21,180 bases of DNA from Clostridia bacterium (lineage in GTDB: Bacteria; Bacillota; Clostridia; Oscillospirales; Acutalibacteraceae): positions 1 through 21,180 of the forward strand of contig CAAGHT010000070.1 of NCBI GenBank assembly GCA_900769775.1. The letters run 5' to 3'. The translations under genes and the position numbers were made by a program. The notes below the pieces were generated by a model, which worked only from the letters and a program-made list of their open reading frames with translations, made no database searches and was not told the DNA's origin. Position 1 is the first letter of the stretch, and each line of letters starts with the position of its first letter. This document shows, piece by piece, positions 1-6,848 of this stretch.

Positions 1-32
1 AATTATTCATTATTAAGTATTCGTTATTCATT
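1..32. repeat. Heptad-repeat arm (cut by window edge)
   Basis: Read on the minus strand this is four 7-bp units: AATGAAT, AACGAAT, ACTTAAT, AATGAAT. They are followed by AATT at positions 4-1. The first unit starts directly at the T-run of the terminator at 33-78. The plan matches the arms at 4931-4962, 5008-5039 and 6338-6369. If this is a complete element, its hairpin core lies before position 1. Confidence 0.6.
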
Positions 33-78
33 AAAAAAGACAAAGGTGTCCGACAGATTTTTTCTATCGAACACCTTT
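33..78 (-). terminator. Rho-independent terminator of the sugar nucleotidyltransferase operon
   Basis: On the minus strand a 16-bp stem (63-78 with 42-57, two G-U pairs) closes a 5-nt loop and is followed by GUC and six U. It lies about 40 bp after the stop codon at 118. Confidence 0.9.
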
Positions 79-117
79 TATATTTTAATCCTTTTTGTTC
101 TGCGCAAATTGTGTGAC

Positions 118-996
118 TTATTTGTAAAGTCCTTTGGCGGTCATTTCTGCAATTGCATCAACAACGCTCTGCTTATCCTCACGGTAGGTAACTCCGTACC
201 AACGGTCCTCGGATGCAAGCACGCGAACTTTTTTGATTCCTGAGGATACAAGTCTGTCAACCTCAAAGGGAATGAAGAACTCACTCTTCGGCTCATTGAT
301 TCTCTCATCAAGGAACTTTTTGAAGTCCTCCTCAAGATAATCGAAAATGTCGGGAACGAAGCCCCAGAGATTCATAGAAACGAGACCGTTGGGATCGAGG
401 TCACACTCATATTCGCCCTTGTCATTGTAGGACTTGCCTTCGGCGTCAATCTTGGTGAACTCGGTAACCTTTTCGAGCCAGCCGTCTTTTACCTCGCAGA
501 TACCGCGTGAAACGGTGCCGTTCTCGGTAACGGTGTTCTTGAGCTGGAAACCAACCATTGCATATTCGCCGGTCTGCTTTTTAAGTTCCTCATAAATGGT
601 CTTGAAGCAGCTCTTGCCGTAGTAATCGTCTGCATTGATAACTGCGAAGGGCTCGTTAACAACACCCTTGCAGCAAAGAATAGCGTGGCCTGTACCCCAG
701 GGCTTAACGCGCTCTTCGGGGCAGGTATAGCCCTCGGGGAGCTTATCGTTTTCCTGAAAAACGTATTCAACCTTTACTTTTTTCTCAATACGGTTACCAA
801 CAAGCTCCTTGAAGTCTTTCTCGATAGCCTTCTTGATAATGAAAACAACCTTGTCAAAGCCTGCCTCGACTGCATCGTAAACAGAATAGTCAACGATAGC
901 TTCGCCGTTTTTACCAACAGGCTCAGCCTGCTTGAGACCTCCGAAGCGACTACCCATTCCGGCTGCCATAATAACTAATGTTGCATGAAAACTCAT
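118..996 (-). CDS. Sugar-phosphate nucleotidyltransferase (NTP_transferase family)
   Basis: A 292-residue cytoplasmic protein with a nucleotidyltransferase Rossmann-like fold. The N-terminal nucleotide loop AAGMGSRFGGLKQ is at residues 11-23, PWGTGHA at 99-105, and the metal-binding NADDYYG at 121-127. The family transfers NMP from an NTP to a sugar 1-phosphate, giving an NDP-sugar. The start ATG at 996 has AAGGAG 7 nt upstream. It lies 22 bp after the GH109-like gene and very probably shares its transcript. The divergent gene is a NahK-like sugar 1-kinase, whose product would be a natural substrate. I infer a UTP-dependent pyrophosphorylase acting on an N-acetylhexosamine 1-phosphate. Substrate and nucleotide are not readable from sequence, and glucose 1-phosphate is an alternative. 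Confidence 0.85.
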   Translation of the reverse strand: MSFHATLVIMAAGMGSRFGGLKQAEPVGKNGEAIVDYSVYDAVEAGFDKVVFIIKKAIEKDFKELVGNRIEKKVKVEYVFQENDKLPEGYTCPEERVKPWGTGHAILCCKGVVNEPFAVINADDYYGKSCFKTIYEELKKQTGEYAMVGFQLKNTVTENGTVSRGICEVKDGWLEKVTEFTKIDAEGKSYNDKGEYECDLDPNGLVSMNLWGFVPDIFDYLEEDFKKFLDERINEPKSEFFIPFEVDRLVSSGIKKVRVLASEDRWYGVTYREDKQSVVDAIAEMTAKGLYK

Positions 997-1018
997 AATG
1001 GTTACTCCTTATCTTTAA

Positions 1019-2236
1019 TTAAAGCGCATACTTAGAATCGTCTGCGGGCTTCTTTCTCTCACACCATTTGCCTGTTGTAAAGTCGGGCATATAAACGGGT
1101 GCAGAGCCCTTTGCGATAGACTCCTCTGAAAGAGCGGTAACAGCCATATAAGCAGCTGCATCGTAAGCATCAATCGGAGGCTCCTTCTTTGCCTTTGCAT
1201 ATTCAATAAATGCCGAGAAAACAAGGAAGTCCATTCCGCCGTGTCCGCCCGAAGCGTCATAGTTTTTCCAAAGGGGATGGAGATATTCCTCTTCATATTC
1301 CTTAGCATTATCCCAAAGCTTTGTGGCATCCCACTCAGCATCGTTATGCTTGCCATCCTCGAAAACCGAGTTGGTATCCTCGAAGAAGGCTGCCTTTGTG
1401 CCGTGAACATTGAAGTTGCGGCTGTATGCACGGGGGAGGGTAGTATCTAGACGGAGGGTGATTGTTTCTCCGTTTGCACACTTAATAACGGTGGTAATGC
1501 AGTCGCCCTGATTAAACTCTACCTTTGCGAGCTTGTGGTCAGCACCCTTCTTAGCTACGATATACTCGTGAAGACCCTTGGCACATGAAGCTGTCGAGGT
1601 GAGAGAAACAATGCGGTTGCCGTCATTGATTTTAAGAATTTTTCCAATCGGCACAAGTGCGTGGGTCGGATAGTTGTCACAATTTCTTATGGTATAATTT
1701 CGAAGTCTGTAATGACGAATTTCCTCGCCGTTTGCAATCTCAGAACGAAGGTCATGAGAATAGCTACCCTCACAGAAAACAACATCGCCAAAGAAACCGC
1801 GCTCTGCCATTTCCTTAGTCATGAGCTCCTTTTTGCCGTAGCAGCAGTTTTCGAGCAGGAATACAGGAACCTTTGTTTTTTCATAGGTGTCGATAAGTCT
1901 CCAGCAGTCCTTTATAGAGTAAGCACCGCCAACCTCGAGGCCGACATAAACGCCTTTTTCCATAGCAGCGCAGGCAACCTTAATATGGTCCTCCCAAGCG
2001 CAGGCAACGTAAACGGCATCAACGCCCATATCGAGAAGCTCATTATAATCGGTTGTGCCGAGGGGCTTATAACCGCACTTTTCCTCGATGGTCTTCTGCA
2101 TTCTTTCTACTCTGTCTTCATAAAGGTCGCAAACTGCAACGATTTCCATATCGTCGGTCATACGGGTAAACTCGTTTCCGGTTACGTAAAAACCGCGTCC
2201 GCCGAGACCCACGATACCAAGCTTTAATTTTTCCAT
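1019..2236 (-). CDS. Gfo/Idh/MocA-fold protein with GH109-like motifs
   Basis: A 405-residue protein. The N-terminal NAD-binding loop GLGGRG is at residues 10-15. The usual Gfo/Idh/MocA EKP motif is replaced by EVGG (101-104). From memory this resembles the EVPAA of GH109 enzymes, the NAD-dependent alpha-N-acetylgalactosaminidase family. Other GH109-like blocks are LENCCY (128-133), HDLR (161-164) and YPTH (189-192), the last matching the family's Tyr-His active-site pair. I therefore favour a glycosidase-like enzyme using an oxidation-elimination mechanism over a simple dehydrogenase. No signal peptide is seen, so it probably acts in the cytoplasm on imported substrate. The start ATG at 2236 is chosen because GAGGAGG lies 8-9 nt upstream and homology begins there. 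An in-frame extension to 2350 crosses the promoter. First gene of a two-gene operon with the nucleotidyltransferase. Confidence 0.82.
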   Translation of the reverse strand: MEKLKLGIVGLGGRGFYVTGNEFTRMTDDMEIVAVCDLYEDRVERMQKTIEEKCGYKPLGTTDYNELLDMGVDAVYVACAWEDHIKVACAAMEKGVYVGLEVGGAYSIKDCWRLIDTYEKTKVPVFLLENCCYGKKELMTKEMAERGFFGDVVFCEGSYSHDLRSEIANGEEIRHYRLRNYTIRNCDNYPTHALVPIGKILKINDGNRIVSLTSTASCAKGLHEYIVAKKGADHKLAKVEFNQGDCITTVIKCANGETITLRLDTTLPRAYSRNFNVHGTKAAFFEDTNSVFEDGKHNDAEWDATKLWDNAKEYEEEYLHPLWKNYDASGGHGGMDFLVFSAFIEYAKAKKEPPIDAYDAAAYMAVTALSEESIAKGSAPVYMPDFTTGKWCERKKPADDSKYAL

Positions 2237-2275
2237 AGTAATATCCTCCTCAAGAGAATTGTTTTTGCTACTTGA

Positions 2276-2304
2276 AATATACCATAATAAAAGCCATAAT
2301 GCAA
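2276..2304 (-). promoter_or_regulatory. Sigma-A promoter for the GH109-like operon
   Basis: Minus strand: TTGCAT (2304-2299), a 17-bp spacer, then TATATT (2281-2276). The spacer holds two copies of CCATAAT (plus-strand reading 2282-2288 and 2294-2300) with a 12-bp period, a possible regulator site. Confidence 0.7.
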
Positions 2305-2394
2305 GCCGAAAAATACCAAATATATAGTAAATATCTTGACAGAAGCACATAATTACGATATATTACTAATCTGTCCGCTATTAAAATAAAACGA

Positions 2395-2423
2395 TTGCTT
2401 TTTTAGAATGAAAGAGGTATAAT
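2395..2423 (+). promoter_or_regulatory. Sigma-A promoter for the sugar kinase
   Basis: TTGCTT (2395-2400), a 17-bp spacer, and a consensus TATAAT (2418-2423), about 70 bp before the kinase start. It diverges from the promoter at 2276-2304, so one regulator could control both arms of the locus. Confidence 0.75.
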
Positions 2424-2491
2424 GAATGTGTGCGTGACCCTATGCATACGGCAAGACTCAAATCGAATCATAAAAGAAACGAGGAGATATT

Positions 2492-3562
2492 TTGGAAAAG
2501 GTACTCAGGGCTATCAGCCATTTCGACGTTACCATTGACCCCGAAACCTGCGTCCCCTTTGGCGGCGGACATATCAACGATACATACATCATCTCTTCCA
2601 AGACGGGAGAAAAATACATAATTCAGGCTATTAACACAAACGTTTTTAAAAACCCCGAGCAGATAATGGATAATATCCGCATGGTGAGTGAGCACATTGT
2701 CAAAAGAACAGGCGGCTGTAACGCTGTTATGTGCTTTATCCCCACCAAGAGCGGAAGATATTATCATCCTGACCGTGAAAACAAGTTCTGGCGACTTTAT
2801 CACTTTGTTCCTGCTATTTGTCTCGATTTTCCCGAAAACGAGCAGGACTTTTATGAGTGCGCTTTTGCTTTCGGCGAATTCCAGAAAAATTTAAGCGATT
2901 TCCCCGCTGAAAAGCTGCACGAGACCATCCCCGATTTTCACAACACACCCAAGCGCTTTGAAAACTTTATGAAAGCTGTGGAAAAGGATGCTTACGGCAG
3001 AGCAAAAGAGGTAGAGGCTGAAATTAACTTTATAAGAGAGCGCGAGGCTTTCTATTCAGTTCTTTTTGAGAATTATGAATCGGGCAAGCTGCCCCTCCGC
3101 GTTACCCATAACGATACTAAGTCAAATAATGTTCTTTTAGACCCAGAAACCAGAAAGGCACGCTGTGTTATTGACCTTGATACAATAATGCCCGGCTTCT
3201 CGGTTAACGATTTCGGCGATGCTATCCGTTTCGGCGCATCTACTGCAACCGAGGATGAGAAAGACCTTTCCAAGGTTTCTATGAGCCTTCCTATGTTCAG
3301 AGCTTATGCTGAGGGCTTCTTAAAGGGTGTTGACGGGCTTCTCACCGACGGCGAAATTGAGCTTCTCCCTGAGGGTGCAAAGATGATGACAATCGAGTGC
3401 GGAATGAGATTTTTAACCGACTATCTCGAGGGTGATACCTATTTTAAAACCTCGTATAAGGGACAGAATCTTGACCGTTGCCGTACCCAGCTGAAGCTTG
3501 TTTCCGATATGGAAGCAAAGTGGGACGAAATGAAGTCAATTGTCCGCTCATATATTAAATAA
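2492..3562 (+). CDS. NahK-like sugar 1-kinase (aminoglycoside-phosphotransferase fold)
   Basis: A 356-residue cytoplasmic kinase. The ATP-binding FGGGHINDTY is at residues 23-32, the catalytic HNDTKSNNVLLD starts at 206, and the metal-binding DLDT is at 228-231. The FGxGHINDTY start and the DLDTIMPGFSVNDFGDAIRFGA-type block match the N-acetylhexosamine 1-kinase (NahK/LnpB) group I know from bifidobacteria, which makes GlcNAc- or GalNAc-1-phosphate. Start TTG at 2492, with GAGGAG at 2481-2486 leaving a 5-nt gap; no better ATG fits the conserved N-terminus. It is divergent from the GH109-like enzyme and nucleotidyltransferase, which fits amino-sugar salvage to a UDP-sugar. No phosphorylase gene is in view. 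The exact sugar is inference; homoserine and other small-molecule kinases share the fold. Confidence 0.83.
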   Translation: MEKVLRAISHFDVTIDPETCVPFGGGHINDTYIISSKTGEKYIIQAINTNVFKNPEQIMDNIRMVSEHIVKRTGGCNAVMCFIPTKSGRYYHPDRENKFWRLYHFVPAICLDFPENEQDFYECAFAFGEFQKNLSDFPAEKLHETIPDFHNTPKRFENFMKAVEKDAYGRAKEVEAEINFIREREAFYSVLFENYESGKLPLRVTHNDTKSNNVLLDPETRKARCVIDLDTIMPGFSVNDFGDAIRFGASTATEDEKDLSKVSMSLPMFRAYAEGFLKGVDGLLTDGEIELLPEGAKMMTIECGMRFLTDYLEGDTYFKTSYKGQNLDRCRTQLKLVSDMEAKWDEMKSIVRSYIK

Positions 3563-3571
3563 AGCTATTAT

Positions 3572-3601
3572 AAACCGACCAAAAATTCTTGGTCGGTTTT
3601 T
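3572..3601 (+). terminator. Terminator after the sugar kinase
   Basis: An 11-bp stem (3572-3582 with 3589-3599) around a 6-nt loop, running into a short T-run, 10 bp after the kinase stop. Confidence 0.85.
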
Positions 3602-3624
3602 GCTTTCAATTTATATAATTATGC

Positions 3625-3653
3625 TTGCATTTACTCTTGGCTTATAGTAAAAT
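3625..3653 (+). promoter_or_regulatory. Promoter for glyA
   Basis: TTGCAT (3625-3630), 17-bp spacer, TAAAAT (3648-3653). The start codon is about 31 bp further on, leaving no room for a riboswitch leader. Confidence 0.7.
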
Positions 3654-3684
3654 TATTACATATATTTTTTTGGAGGTACTTAGG

Positions 3685-4932
3685 ATGTACGAAAATTTAA
3701 TGAAGTCCATTGATTTTGTAGCAGAGTTTGACACCGAGGTTGCCGAGGCAATGGAAAATGAGCACAAAAGACAGCAGAATAATATTGAACTTATAGCAAG
3801 TGAAAACTTTGTTTCCCCCGCAGTTATGGCTGCTATGGGCTCTGTTCTTACAAATAAATATGCCGAGGGTCTTCCCGGAAAGAGATATTACGGCGGTTGT
3901 GTTCATGTCGATGTTGTTGAAAATATAGCAAGAGACCGCGCTTGCCGTCTTTTCGGTGCAGACCATGCAAATGTTCAGCCCCACTCGGGCGCTCAGGCTA
4001 ATATGGCAGCTTATTCTGCCGTTATCGAGCACGGCGACACCGTTATGGGTATGAACCTTGCCCACGGCGGACACTTAACTCACGGCTCTCCCGTAAACGC
4101 TTCGGGTAAGAATTATAACTTTGTTCCTTACGGCGTTGGCGATGACGGATATATCGACTATGATGAGATGAGAAGAATCGCCAAGGAGTGCAATCCTAAG
4201 TTAATCGTTGCAGGTGCTTCGGCATACTGCCGTGAAATTCGCTTCGATATCATCGCTGACATTGCAAAAGAGGTCGGCGCACTCTTTATGGTAGACATGG
4301 CGCACATTGCAGGCCTTGTTGCTGCAGGACTTCATATGAGCCCCGTGCCCTATGCCGATATCGTTACCACCACAACCCACAAGACTCTTCGCGGTCCCCG
4401 TGGCGGCCTTATCCTTTGTAAGGAAGAGCTTGCCAAGGCTATTGACAAGGCTGTATTCCCCGGAAATCAGGGTGGACCCTTAATGCACGTTATCGCCGCA
4501 AAGGCAGTCTGCTTTGGCGAGGCGTTGAGCCCCGAATTCAAGGCATATCAGGAACAGATCGTAAAGAATGCAAAGGCTCTTGCCGACGGTCTGACAAAGA
4601 GAGGCGTAAAACTCGTATCGGGCGGCACAGACAACCACCTTATGCTTGTTGACCTTGTTGGTACCGATGTTACAGGCAAGGAGCTTGAGCACAGACTTGA
4701 CGAGGTAAATATTACCGCAAACAAGAATGCTATTCCTAACGACCCCCAGTCTCCCTTTATTACGTCAGGTCTTCGTATCGGCACCCCTGCCGCTACAACC
4801 CGTGGCCTTAAAGAGGAAGATATGGACAAGATTGCAGAGTATATTTCACTTGCAATTTCCGACTTTGATGCAAATAAGGACTACATTAAAGAGGGAGTTG
4901 CAGCTATCTGCAAAAAATATCCGCTTTATTAA
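3685..4932 (+). CDS. glyA: Serine hydroxymethyltransferase
   Basis: A 415-residue PLP enzyme, the normal family length. It interconverts serine plus tetrahydrofolate with glycine plus 5,10-methylene-tetrahydrofolate, the main source of one-carbon units. The PLP-lysine motif VTTTTHKTLRG places Lys at residue 233. The N-terminal NIELIASENFVS and GLPGKRYYGG (62-71) blocks are intact, as are the cofactor-site residues in VDMAHIAG (203-210). The start ATG at 3685 has GGAGG at 3672-3676; a longer in-frame ORF from 3625 would start inside the promoter. It is probably monocistronic. No U-tailed terminator of its own is seen: the stop codon runs straight into a repeat element that fills the gap to rarA. 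Confidence 0.97.
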   Translation: MYENLMKSIDFVAEFDTEVAEAMENEHKRQQNNIELIASENFVSPAVMAAMGSVLTNKYAEGLPGKRYYGGCVHVDVVENIARDRACRLFGADHANVQPHSGAQANMAAYSAVIEHGDTVMGMNLAHGGHLTHGSPVNASGKNYNFVPYGVGDDGYIDYDEMRRIAKECNPKLIVAGASAYCREIRFDIIADIAKEVGALFMVDMAHIAGLVAAGLHMSPVPYADIVTTTTHKTLRGPRGGLILCKEELAKAIDKAVFPGNQGGPLMHVIAAKAVCFGEALSPEFKAYQEQIVKNAKALADGLTKRGVKLVSGGTDNHLMLVDLVGTDVTGKELEHRLDEVNITANKNAIPNDPQSPFITSGLRIGTPAATTRGLKEEDMDKIAEYISLAISDFDANKDYIKEGVAAICKKYPLY

Positions 4933-5039
4933 TTAATAATGAAAAATGAATAATGAATAATTTCGGTGTTGCCTACGGCAACGGATATATAGCGCCGCAG
5001 GCACATTAATTATTCATTATTAACTATTAATTCTTCATT
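4931..5039. repeat. Complete heptad-arm / hairpin-core intergenic element
   Basis: Left arm: four 7-bp units (4931-4958) plus AATT, the first using the last two bases of the glyA stop. Core: a perfect 6-bp hairpin GTTGCC-TAC-GGCAAC (4968-4982), then ATATATA and a CGCAG-containing segment. Right arm: AATT plus four inverted 7-bp units (5008-5039), ending next to the rarA ribosome site. The two arms can pair at 26 of 32 positions. The core is related to that at 11334-11386. Confidence 0.75.
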
Positions 5040-5058
5040 ATAAGGAGGTGAACCGTCT

Positions 5059-6324
5059 GTGAAACCGCTTGCTGACAGAGCAAGACCTGCCTCTCTCGAT
5101 GAGGTTGTAGGTCAGAAGCATTTACTCGGAGAGGGTAAGGTGCTACGCAAAATTATAGAATCGGGCACTATCCCGAATTTAATCTTCTACGGCCCGTCAG
5201 GTGTTGGTAAAACGACGGTCGCAAAGATAATTTCGGCTGCTTGCGGTAAAAAGCTCTATTACCTCAACGCCACAACCGCCTCAACATCCGATATTAAGTC
5301 TATTATCGGAGACCTCGGCTCTATCGAAGCCGCAGGCGGAGTGCTTCTTTATCTTGATGAGATTCAGTCCTTCAATAAAAAACAGCAGCAAATTCTCCTT
5401 GAATATATCGAAAACGGCGATATAACCCTTATCGCTTCAACTACTGAAAACCCCTTTTTCTATGTTTATAATGCTATTCTCAGCCGCTCAACCGTCTTTG
5501 AGTTTAAGGAGATTAAACCCTTAGAGGTTGTCCCTGCAATAAAGCGTGCGGCCGCCTTTTTAGAGGATGAAAAGGGAATAAAGGTTGAAATTGAGGAAGC
5601 TGAGGCACTGAAAATTGCCCGAAGCTGCTCGGGGGATGTCCGCCGTGCTCTCAACACACTTGAGCTTGCCGTTATGACTAGTCTTGAGGATGGCGTTTCA
5701 AGGGTTACCGATGATGTTTTAGAGCAGCTGCTCGCCCACTGCTCTGTCCGTTATGACAGAGAGGGCGACGAGCATTACGATATAGTTTCTGCCTATCAGA
5801 AATCAATGAGAGGAAGCGACCCCGATGCCGCAGTTTATTATCTCGCAAGGCTTCTTGCTGCGGGAGATTTACCCTCTGCCTGCCGCCGACTTATGGTCTG
5901 CGCCGCAGAGGATGTCGGACTTGCTTACCCACAGATTATCCCGATTGTAAAAGCGGCTGTAGATATGGCAAATGCTGTTGGACTTCCCGAGGCGGCAATC
6001 CCCCTTGCAGATGCCGTAGTTCTAGTTGCAATGAGCCCCAAGTCAAACACGGCGCACGATGCTGTTTTTGCCGCAATGGATGCTATTGAGAAGGGAAAGG
6101 GCGGCGCAGTGCCACGCCACCTTCAGAATAAGCATTTTGACGGCGCCGACAACTCGACCCCCGGTCAGTTCTATAAATACCCCCATAGTTACCCCAATCG
6201 TTGGGTCGCTCAGCAGTATCTGCCCGATGATTTAAAAAATACTAAATTCTATGAGTTCGGCGACAATAAGACCGAGCAGAAATTTAAAGAATACTGGGAC
6301 ATTATAAAAAGAGGCACTCGATGA
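5059..6324 (+). CDS. rarA: Replication-associated recombination protein A (AAA+ ATPase)
   Basis: A 421-residue cytoplasmic AAA+ ATPase of the RarA/MgsA/WRNIP1 family. The family acts at stalled replication forks and is related to clamp-loader subunits. Walker A GPSGVGKT is at residues 45-52, Walker B LYLDEI at 97-102, a sensor-1-like STTENP near 128 and an Arg-finger-type SRS near 142. The C-terminal half carries the tetramerisation region. Length matches the family. Start GTG at 5059 with AAGGAGGTG at 5042-5050. The stop TGA at 6322-6324 lies in the loop and stem of its own terminator. No clear promoter is seen in the repeat element upstream, so it may be read through from glyA or from a promoter hidden in the AT-rich arms. 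Confidence 0.95.
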   Translation: MKPLADRARPASLDEVVGQKHLLGEGKVLRKIIESGTIPNLIFYGPSGVGKTTVAKIISAACGKKLYYLNATTASTSDIKSIIGDLGSIEAAGGVLLYLDEIQSFNKKQQQILLEYIENGDITLIASTTENPFFYVYNAILSRSTVFEFKEIKPLEVVPAIKRAAAFLEDEKGIKVEIEEAEALKIARSCSGDVRRALNTLELAVMTSLEDGVSRVTDDVLEQLLAHCSVRYDREGDEHYDIVSAYQKSMRGSDPDAAVYYLARLLAAGDLPSACRRLMVCAAEDVGLAYPQIIPIVKAAVDMANAVGLPEAAIPLADAVVLVAMSPKSNTAHDAVFAAMDAIEKGKGGAVPRHLQNKHFDGADNSTPGQFYKYPHSYPNRWVAQQYLPDDLKNTKFYEFGDNKTEQKFKEYWDIIKRGTR

Positions 6325-6337
6325 GTGCCTCTTTTTT
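6306..6337 (+). terminator. rarA terminator; left bracket of regulator cassette 1
   Basis: A 14-bp stem (6306-6319 with 6323-6336) with a 3-nt loop and T-run. The rarA stop codon sits in the loop/stem. It shares the outer AAAAAGAGG/CCTCTTTTT and the inner CTC/GAG with the hairpin at 6813-6848. The two intervening base pairs differ in a compensated way. Confidence 0.9.
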
Positions 6338-6369
6338 AGGGAAAAGGGAAAGGGGAAAAGGGAAGAATT
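6338..6369. repeat. Solo heptad-repeat arm
   Basis: Four 7-bp units (AGGGAAA twice, GGGGAAA, AGGGAAG) plus AATT, starting at the last T of the rarA terminator. No hairpin core follows. The AATT runs directly into the stop codon of the 53-residue ORF (6368-6370). Confidence 0.6.
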
Positions 6370-6529
6370 ATTTTTCCGTTTTAATCTTTTCAACTATTCG
6401 GATAATATTCTCCTTATCCTCTGCGTTTATGTAGATTTCTTCACACTTTTGCTGAGCCTCTACTAATATTTCAATGGCTTTTGTTGCTGCAATAAACATT
6501 TCACGATACATTTCTATATAATCGTTCAT
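6368..6529 (-). CDS. Small helical protein of unknown function, cassette 1 cargo (53 aa)
   Basis: A 53-residue ORF, start ATG at 6529 with AGGGGG 5 nt upstream, stop at 6370-6368. It begins MNDYIEMYREMFIAATKAIE and is acidic and rich in Ala, Glu and Ile. I expect one or two long helices, perhaps a coiled coil; there is no membrane segment and no Cys motif (one Cys only). I do not recognise a function. It has a consensus TTGACA/TATAAT promoter overlapped by operator-like repeats, and it is divergent from an HTH gene. This fits a tightly repressed gene under that regulator. It could be a phage- or satellite-type small protein or a TA-like partner, but nothing in the sequence shows toxicity. Confidence 0.7.
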   Translation of the reverse strand: MNDYIEMYREMFIAATKAIEILVEAQQKCEEIYINAEDKENIIRIVEKIKTEK

Positions 6530-6616
6530 AATTACCCCCTATATTATGGGGATTATATCCCCTTAATAATTTAGATTATAACCCCCATAATAATATTTGT
6601 CAAGGTGGGGATTATA
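6530..6616. promoter_or_regulatory. Multi-site operator between cassette 1 genes
   Basis: G4/C4 blocks followed or preceded by TTATA-type sequence recur at 6535-6539, 6548-6551, 6559-6562, 6582-6586 and 6607-6610. The best site has arms TTATGGGGAT and ATCCCCTTAA around TAT (6544-6566). GGGGATTATA occurs twice in direct orientation. The outer blocks double as the ribosome sites of both genes. Expected ligand: the HTH protein at 6617-6814 (inference). Confidence 0.6.
6575..6603 (-). promoter_or_regulatory. Consensus sigma-A promoter for the 53-residue ORF
   Basis: Minus strand: TTGACA (6603-6598), 17-bp spacer, TATAAT (6580-6575). Both boxes are perfect consensus. Two G/C blocks of the operator lie in the spacer and just downstream, so a bound regulator would block it. 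Confidence 0.8.
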
Positions 6617-6814
6617 ATGATAGTTTTTGACAAACTTTGGGAAACAATGAAAGAAAAGGGCGTTTCAACTTATTGGCTGAGAGAAAAGTGCGGCATCGAC
6701 AGTAAAACGGTGCGCCGCCTCAAAGCTAATGAGAATATAGAAACAAAGACGCTCGATAAGCTTTGCGCGGCTCTAAATTGTAAGCTTGAAGATATAGCTG
6801 AATTTGTGGAATAA
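6617..6814 (+). CDS. Small HTH regulator (Cro/C1-type, HTH_26-like)
   Basis: A 65-residue protein that is essentially one helix-turn-helix domain: helices around residues 4-13, 18-25 (WLREKCGI), 29-37 (recognition helix, SKTVRRLK) and two closing helices to FVE. It resembles compact Cro/C1 repressors of the HTH_26 (YozG-like) type. I choose ATG 6617, because AAGGTGGGG at 6602-6610 is then the ribosome site. A GTG at 6605 in the same frame would lie inside that site. It is divergent from the 53-residue ORF over repeated G4/C4 sites and is expected to repress that gene and itself. Stop overlaps a strong terminator. Confidence 0.88.
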   Translation: MIVFDKLWETMKEKGVSTYWLREKCGIDSKTVRRLKANENIETKTLDKLCAALNCKLEDIAEFVE

Positions 6815-6848
6815 AAAAGAGGTTCTCGCCCGTGAGAACCTCTTTTTT
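6813..6848 (+). terminator. Terminator of the HTH gene; right bracket of cassette 1
   Basis: A 15-bp stem (6813-6827 with 6834-6848), 6-nt loop, with A- and T-runs on the two sides, so it could work in both directions. It begins at the HTH stop codon. Confidence 0.92.

Noticed and set aside
1661..2227. A 188-codon plus-strand ORF
   Set aside because: It lies wholly inside the minus-strand GH109-like gene, has no ribosome site and no recognisable motif.
3563..3684. Glycine riboswitch or other leader before glyA
   Set aside because: The predicted promoter leaves a leader of about 25 nt, too short for an aptamer.
4931..5039. CRISPR-like or simple microsatellite repeat
   Set aside because: Units are 7 bp with no spacers, in two inverted arms around a hairpin; neither a CRISPR array nor an unbounded microsatellite fits.
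6368..6814. Toxin-antitoxin pair
   Set aside because: The genes are divergent, not in one operon, and the small protein has no known toxin motif; only a regulator-cargo arrangement is supported.
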